Shown here piece after piece: positions 60,887 through 64,000 of a stretch of DNA of 64,000 nt. The notes beneath the pieces were generated by a model. The model was given only the letters and a program-made list of their open reading frames with translations. It did not search any database and had not been told where the DNA came from. Origin of the DNA: Pseudomonas sp. JM0905a (GTDB lineage: Bacteria; Pseudomonadota; Gammaproteobacteria; Pseudomonadales; Pseudomonadaceae); NCBI RefSeq assembly GCF_014700075.1, contig NZ_JACXBU010000009.1:156397-220396 (forward strand). Reading direction: 5' to 3'. Made by a program: the position numbers and the translations under genes. Positions within the stretch are counted from its first letter, which is position 1, and each line of letters starts with the position of its first letter.

Positions 60887-62079
60887 TCTCCCCGCAGGCG
60901 GCTCAGCAGGCGGCCTTTGCTGATCGCGCCGCTATAGCGGCCACTCTGGTCGACCACCGGGATCGGCCCTTCGTTTATCACCAGGCGCTGGATGACGCTG
61001 TCGAGTGGCAGGTCTTCCGGTACCGGGTCGATGTGCTTGAGCAGGCTCTGCTCCAGATCCAGGGTCCGGCCGCCCTCTACCAGCAGGGCGATCTTTTCCA
61101 GGCTGATGGAGCCACGGAAGATGTTCTTCTCGTCGACGATGAAGGCGTAGTGCTTGTCCATGGCCTGCAGCTTCTGGCAGACCGTCTGCGCGTCGGGCGC
61201 CTTGCCGTTGTGCACGAACAGCGGAACGCTGTCGGACTTGAGCTGGCCGGCAGTGAGGTAGCGGCTGGTGTCGACCGTGTTGAAGAAGTTGCGCACGTAT
61301 TCGTTGGCGGGGTTCTCGATGATCTCCTGGGGCGTGCCCACCTGGATCAGCTTGCCGCCCTCCATGATGCCGATGCGCGAACCGATGCGCATGGCTTCCT
61401 CGATGTCGTGGGACACGAAGATGATGGTGCGGCTGTGCTTCTTCTGCAGGTCCAGCAGCACGTCCTGCATTTCGCGGCGCTTGAGCGGGTCGAGTGCGGA
61501 GAAGGCCTCGTCCATGATGATCATCGACGGGTCCACGGCCAGGGCGCGGGCCAGGCCCACACGCTGCTGCATACCGCCCGAAAGCTCATGGGGATACTTG
61601 TGGGCGAAGCTGGCCAGGCCGACCTGCTCCAGCACTTCCATGGCGCGCTTCTCGCGTTCCTTCTTGCCCTTGCCGGCCACTTCCAGGCCGAAAGCGGCGT
61701 TGTCCAGCACGCTGCGCGAAGGCATCAGGGCGAAGGACTGGAACACCATGCTCATGTCGCGGCGGCGCAGGTCGATCAATTGCGACTTGGGCAGCTTGGC
61801 GACGTTCTGGCCGTCGATGAACACATCGCCGGCGGTGGGTTCGATCAGACGGTTGATCAGACGAATCAGGGTCGACTTGCCCGAACCCGACAGGCCCATC
61901 AGTACGAAGATCTCACCTTCGTTGACACTGAAGGACACGTCGCTGACGCCGATCACAGCGCCCCGTTCGGCCAGGATCTTTTCCTTGCTCCAGCCTTGCT
62001 TGAGTAAATCGATTGCTTCTTGTGGTTGTTGCCCGAAAACCTTGTAGAGGTTTTGAACCACGATCTTTCCAGACTGCAT
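60883..62079 (-). CDS. cbcV: Choline/betaine/carnitine ABC ATPase CbcV
   Basis: This 398-residue ProV-type ATPase has Walker A GLSGSGKST, signature LSGGMQQRVGLARALAVDPS, Walker B MIIMDEAFSALDPL and the H-loop FVSHDIEEAM. The C-terminal 110 residues form a pair of CBS domains, which in OpuA-type transporters sense ionic strength or cyclic di-AMP. It is the first gene of the V-W-X group. The 415-bp region ahead of it is rich in hairpins. Confidence 0.95.
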   Translation of the reverse strand: MQSGKIVVQNLYKVFGQQPQEAIDLLKQGWSKEKILAERGAVIGVSDVSFSVNEGEIFVLMGLSGSGKSTLIRLINRLIEPTAGDVFIDGQNVAKLPKSQLIDLRRRDMSMVFQSFALMPSRSVLDNAAFGLEVAGKGKKEREKRAMEVLEQVGLASFAHKYPHELSGGMQQRVGLARALAVDPSMIIMDEAFSALDPLKRREMQDVLLDLQKKHSRTIIFVSHDIEEAMRIGSRIGIMEGGKLIQVGTPQEIIENPANEYVRNFFNTVDTSRYLTAGQLKSDSVPLFVHNGKAPDAQTVCQKLQAMDKHYAFIVDEKNIFRGSISLEKIALLVEGGRTLDLEQSLLKHIDPVPEDLPLDSVIQRLVINEGPIPVVDQSGRYSGAISKGRLLSRLRGE

Positions 62080-62494
62080 GGGATATTTCCCCTTCAGTAG
62101 ACATCCAGGTCAGCTACACGGAGCCAGAACGGACGCTCGACGACGCCCAGCCTGGTGATGCCGACTGTCTTGCCTGTGTGGATAACAATGTTTCGAGAAC
62201 CTGACAGCCCTCTGGCAGTGTTACGAAACCCATTCCCTGGGCGGGTTCAGCACCTCGGCCAGAGGTGCGCGTACTTCCGAAATTTCTTATTAGGCCGACC
62301 TCTATTCGGGGGGAGGTCGCCGCTTGTGTTCTTCGGTCCGGAGCGGAGTGCTCGCGGTCTGTCGGTCCACGGGAACCGACAGCGACGAAATCGGGTGACT
62401 CAACGATAAAGCCTTGAGGCCTTCGCAATTGTCGGTTTGCGACGTCCATATATTGAGTGGCGACATGGCCGGCGATATCGCTGGATGCGCCGTG
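62080..62494. other. Leader and promoter region of cbcVWX, 415 bp without a gene
   Basis: No credible coding frame is present. Hairpins lie at 62251-62267 (CACCTC/GAGGTG), 62297-62318 (GACCTC/GAGGTC) and 62359-62382 (CTGTCGGT/ACCGACAG). Two similar segments, TGCGACGTCC near 62439 and TGGCGACATGG near 62458, are about 20 bp apart in the same direction, as expected of an AraC-family site such as GbdR. Promoter boxes could not be fixed. Confidence 0.5.
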
Positions 62495-63451
62495 TCACGG
62501 CGCTTCCACCTGCGTGAGTGCTGTTGGCAGGGGACCACCGTCACGCGCGGTGACGCCCTGCAGCCAGGCGGTCAGCGTGTCGGGATTGGCTTTCAGCCAG
62601 GCCTTCGCTTCGCGCCTGCGGTTGGTGCTCTGATTAAGTATGGCCTCCATCAGGTGGTTCTCCATGGCCAGGCTGAACTTGAGGTTTTTCAGCAGTCGTC
62701 CGAGGTTGGGGCACTCCTGGGTCAGGCCCTTGCGCACATTGGTATAGACAGTGGCGCCGCCGTAGTTCGGGCCGAACCAGTCATCGCCGCCCGCCAGGTA
62801 GTGCATGTTCAGCTGGTTGTTCATCGGATGCGGTTCCCAACCGAGGAAGACCGCCCACTGGTTGAGGTGCTCGGCACGCTTGACCTGAGACAGCATGCCG
62901 CTTTCGCTGGACTCCACCAGTTTGAAGTCACCGAGGCTGAAGGCGTTCTCCTTGATCATCTTGCCGATCAGCTTGTTGCCGTCGTTACCGGGCTCGATGC
63001 CGTAGATCTTGCCGCCCAGCTGCTCCTTGAACTTCGCCAGGTCGGCGAAGCTCTTCAATCCGCCGTCCCAGGCCGCCTGGTTGACCGCCAGGGTGTACTT
63101 GGCGCCGACGAGGTTGGCCCGCAGGGTTTCCACCGTGCCGTTCTCCCGATAGGGGCGGATGTCGTTTTCCATGCTCGGCATCCAGTTGCCGAGGAACACA
63201 TCGATCTTGCCTTCGCCGAGGGCCTTGTAGGTGTCCGGCACCGACAGGCGCTTGACCTTGGTGACGTAGCCGAGCTCGCTCAGCACGTGGCGGGTGACGG
63301 CGGTGGTGACCGTGATGTCGCTCCAGCCGACATCGGCGAACTGCACGGTGGAGCAGCGTTCGGGATCGGTCGCTGCCAGGGCTGGCTGGAAGGTGAAGAG
63401 AGCGGTGGCCAACAGCGTTGTTGCGAACAGGGGTGTGGTGGGTCGAGTCAT
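62495..63451 (-). CDS. ChoX-like quaternary amine-binding protein
   Basis: This 318-residue protein has a signal peptide ending PALA and the same domain as cbcX: VQFADVGWSDITVTTAVTRH, IDVFLGNWMPSMENDIRPY, GKIYGIEPGNDGNKLIGKM, VFLGWEPHPMNNQLN. The conserved tryptophans and PGNDGN loop are intact, so it should bind choline or a similar trimethylammonium compound such as carnitine. It lies upstream of cbcV on the same strand but is separated by 415 bp of regulatory DNA, so it is probably expressed separately and shares the CbcVW core. Confidence 0.87.
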   Translation of the reverse strand: MTRPTTPLFATTLLATALFTFQPALAATDPERCSTVQFADVGWSDITVTTAVTRHVLSELGYVTKVKRLSVPDTYKALGEGKIDVFLGNWMPSMENDIRPYRENGTVETLRANLVGAKYTLAVNQAAWDGGLKSFADLAKFKEQLGGKIYGIEPGNDGNKLIGKMIKENAFSLGDFKLVESSESGMLSQVKRAEHLNQWAVFLGWEPHPMNNQLNMHYLAGGDDWFGPNYGGATVYTNVRKGLTQECPNLGRLLKNLKFSLAMENHLMEAILNQSTNRRREAKAWLKANPDTLTAWLQGVTARDGGPLPTALTQVEAP

Positions 63452-63646
63452 CGAAGGGGTCCGTCCACAGCAGGAATTGTTGTCGTTATCCGGACTCGCG
63501 TGGCTGTCGGACTGCTGCAGGCCCCCGCCCCCGGGCGGCGGAATGATGCGGGCCAGACGCGTCGCCTGACTACCGACCCGGTCGCACTCAGAACTTATCT
63601 GTCGCGGGTGGCATAGGGAAGCTGGTGCTCAGTCGCGACGGCTCTC

Positions 63647-63744
63647 TGTAGGGGCGAATTCATTCGCCAAGGGCGGCGCAGCTGCCCCAACTGGCCATGC
63701 TGGGCAGGCCTTCGGCCAGCTTGGCGAATGAATTCGCCCCTACA
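63647..63744. repeat. REPIN between the ChoX-like gene and the serine dehydratase gene
   Basis: It has the same arms as the other copies. The GGCAGGCCTTCGGCC module lies next to the right arm, so its orientation is that of 43665-43763. The two copies also share an internal GGCGGCG[CT]AGCTGCCCC segment. Confidence 0.9.
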
Positions 63745-63867
63745 AGGACAGAGCGAACCATTCCCGGACACGACGTATTTGGATACGAGTAAGTCGGTGT
63801 GGGAAGTCCTTGCTCCAGCGAAATGCCGATCATGTCCGACAAGTGTGATCCCAACCGGAGTTGCCCC

Positions 63868-64000
63868 GTGGCTATCAGCGTTTTCGACCTGTTCAAGATC
63901 GGTATCGGCCCTTCCAGTTCGCATACCGTGGGGCCGATGCGGGCGGCGGCGCTGTTCGCCACGGCGCTGCGCGAGCGCGGCCTGCTGGCCCAGGTGACGC
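63868..64000 (+). CDS. sdaB: L-serine dehydratase (5' end only)
   Basis: The first 44 codons of a serine dehydratase are present and the gene runs off the window. From GTG 63868 the product reads (M)[23 protein letters not shown], the highly conserved N-terminus of single-chain iron-sulphur L-serine dehydratases that convert serine to pyruvate and ammonia. CGGAG lies 8 bp before the GTG. In P. aeruginosa a copy called sdaB follows the cbc genes and completes glycine betaine breakdown through glycine and serine; the symbol is based on that position. Confidence 0.88.
   Translation, partial: MAISVFDLFKIGIGPSSSHTVGPMRAAALFATALRERGLLAQVT

Overview
The window is about 64 kb of GC-rich chromosome from a gamma-proteobacterium, almost certainly a Pseudomonas. 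The gene families and their local order (chpABC, rsmE-bioA, yceI, rhlE, metF-ahcY, metK-tkt-epd-pgk-fba, betIBA-betT-cbcVWX-sda) match blocks known from P. aeruginosa, but several blocks are joined differently. I see no prophage, integron, CRISPR array, rRNA or tRNA. Repeats are mostly REP/REPIN elements with one associated transposase gene. The species cannot be named from this sequence alone.

Region by region. 1-9.6 kb: the end of the type IV pilus chemosensory (Pil-Chp) operon, with the tail of pilK, a 2628-residue chpA, chpB and chpC. 9.7-18 kb: rsmE, bioA, a secreted amine oxidase, a cytochrome b561-yceI pair, the RNA helicase rhlE and an orphan periplasmic binding protein. 18-27.7 kb: S-adenosylmethionine (SAM) cycle genes in two units. 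metF-ahcY lies behind an S-adenosylhomocysteine (SAH) riboswitch. An ArsR-methyltransferase fusion gene and metK lie behind a perfect 24-bp palindrome. A thioesterase, a PilJ-type chemoreceptor, a cytochrome c'-like lipoprotein and ligB lie between them. 27.7-36.7 kb: a LysR/TDT transporter pair and the central carbon genes tkt, epd, pgk and fba with small lipoproteins. 36.7-43 kb: a PL7 alginate lyase, a YgjP-like metallopeptidase, two orphan binding proteins around an HDOD protein, and a DUF1127 gene divergent from a MocR-type regulator. 43-51 kb: a REP-associated transposase between inverted REPINs, then yccS, another orphan binding protein, dbpA, an MFS pump and a TorT-like protein. 51-64 kb: choline and glycine betaine uptake and oxidation (betA, betB, betI, betT, a second betI, and three binding proteins around one CbcVW core), ending at the first codons of an L-serine dehydratase.

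How the genes work together. The quaternary-amine block imports choline and betaine (BetT, Cbc), oxidises choline to betaine (BetA, BetB) under BetI control, and leads to serine dehydratase, which in pseudomonads drains betaine catabolism to pyruvate. The SAM block makes SAM (MetK), clears SAH (AhcY) and supplies methyl-folate (MetF). One half appears to be controlled by RNA and the other by a protein regulator. The most notable signals are the near-identical operators over the promoters of two betI paralogues, the ArsR-methyltransferase palindrome, the ATACAGAT repeats between the MocR and DUF1127 genes, the transposase with inverted REPINs, and the in-frame 44-residue repeats in ChpA.
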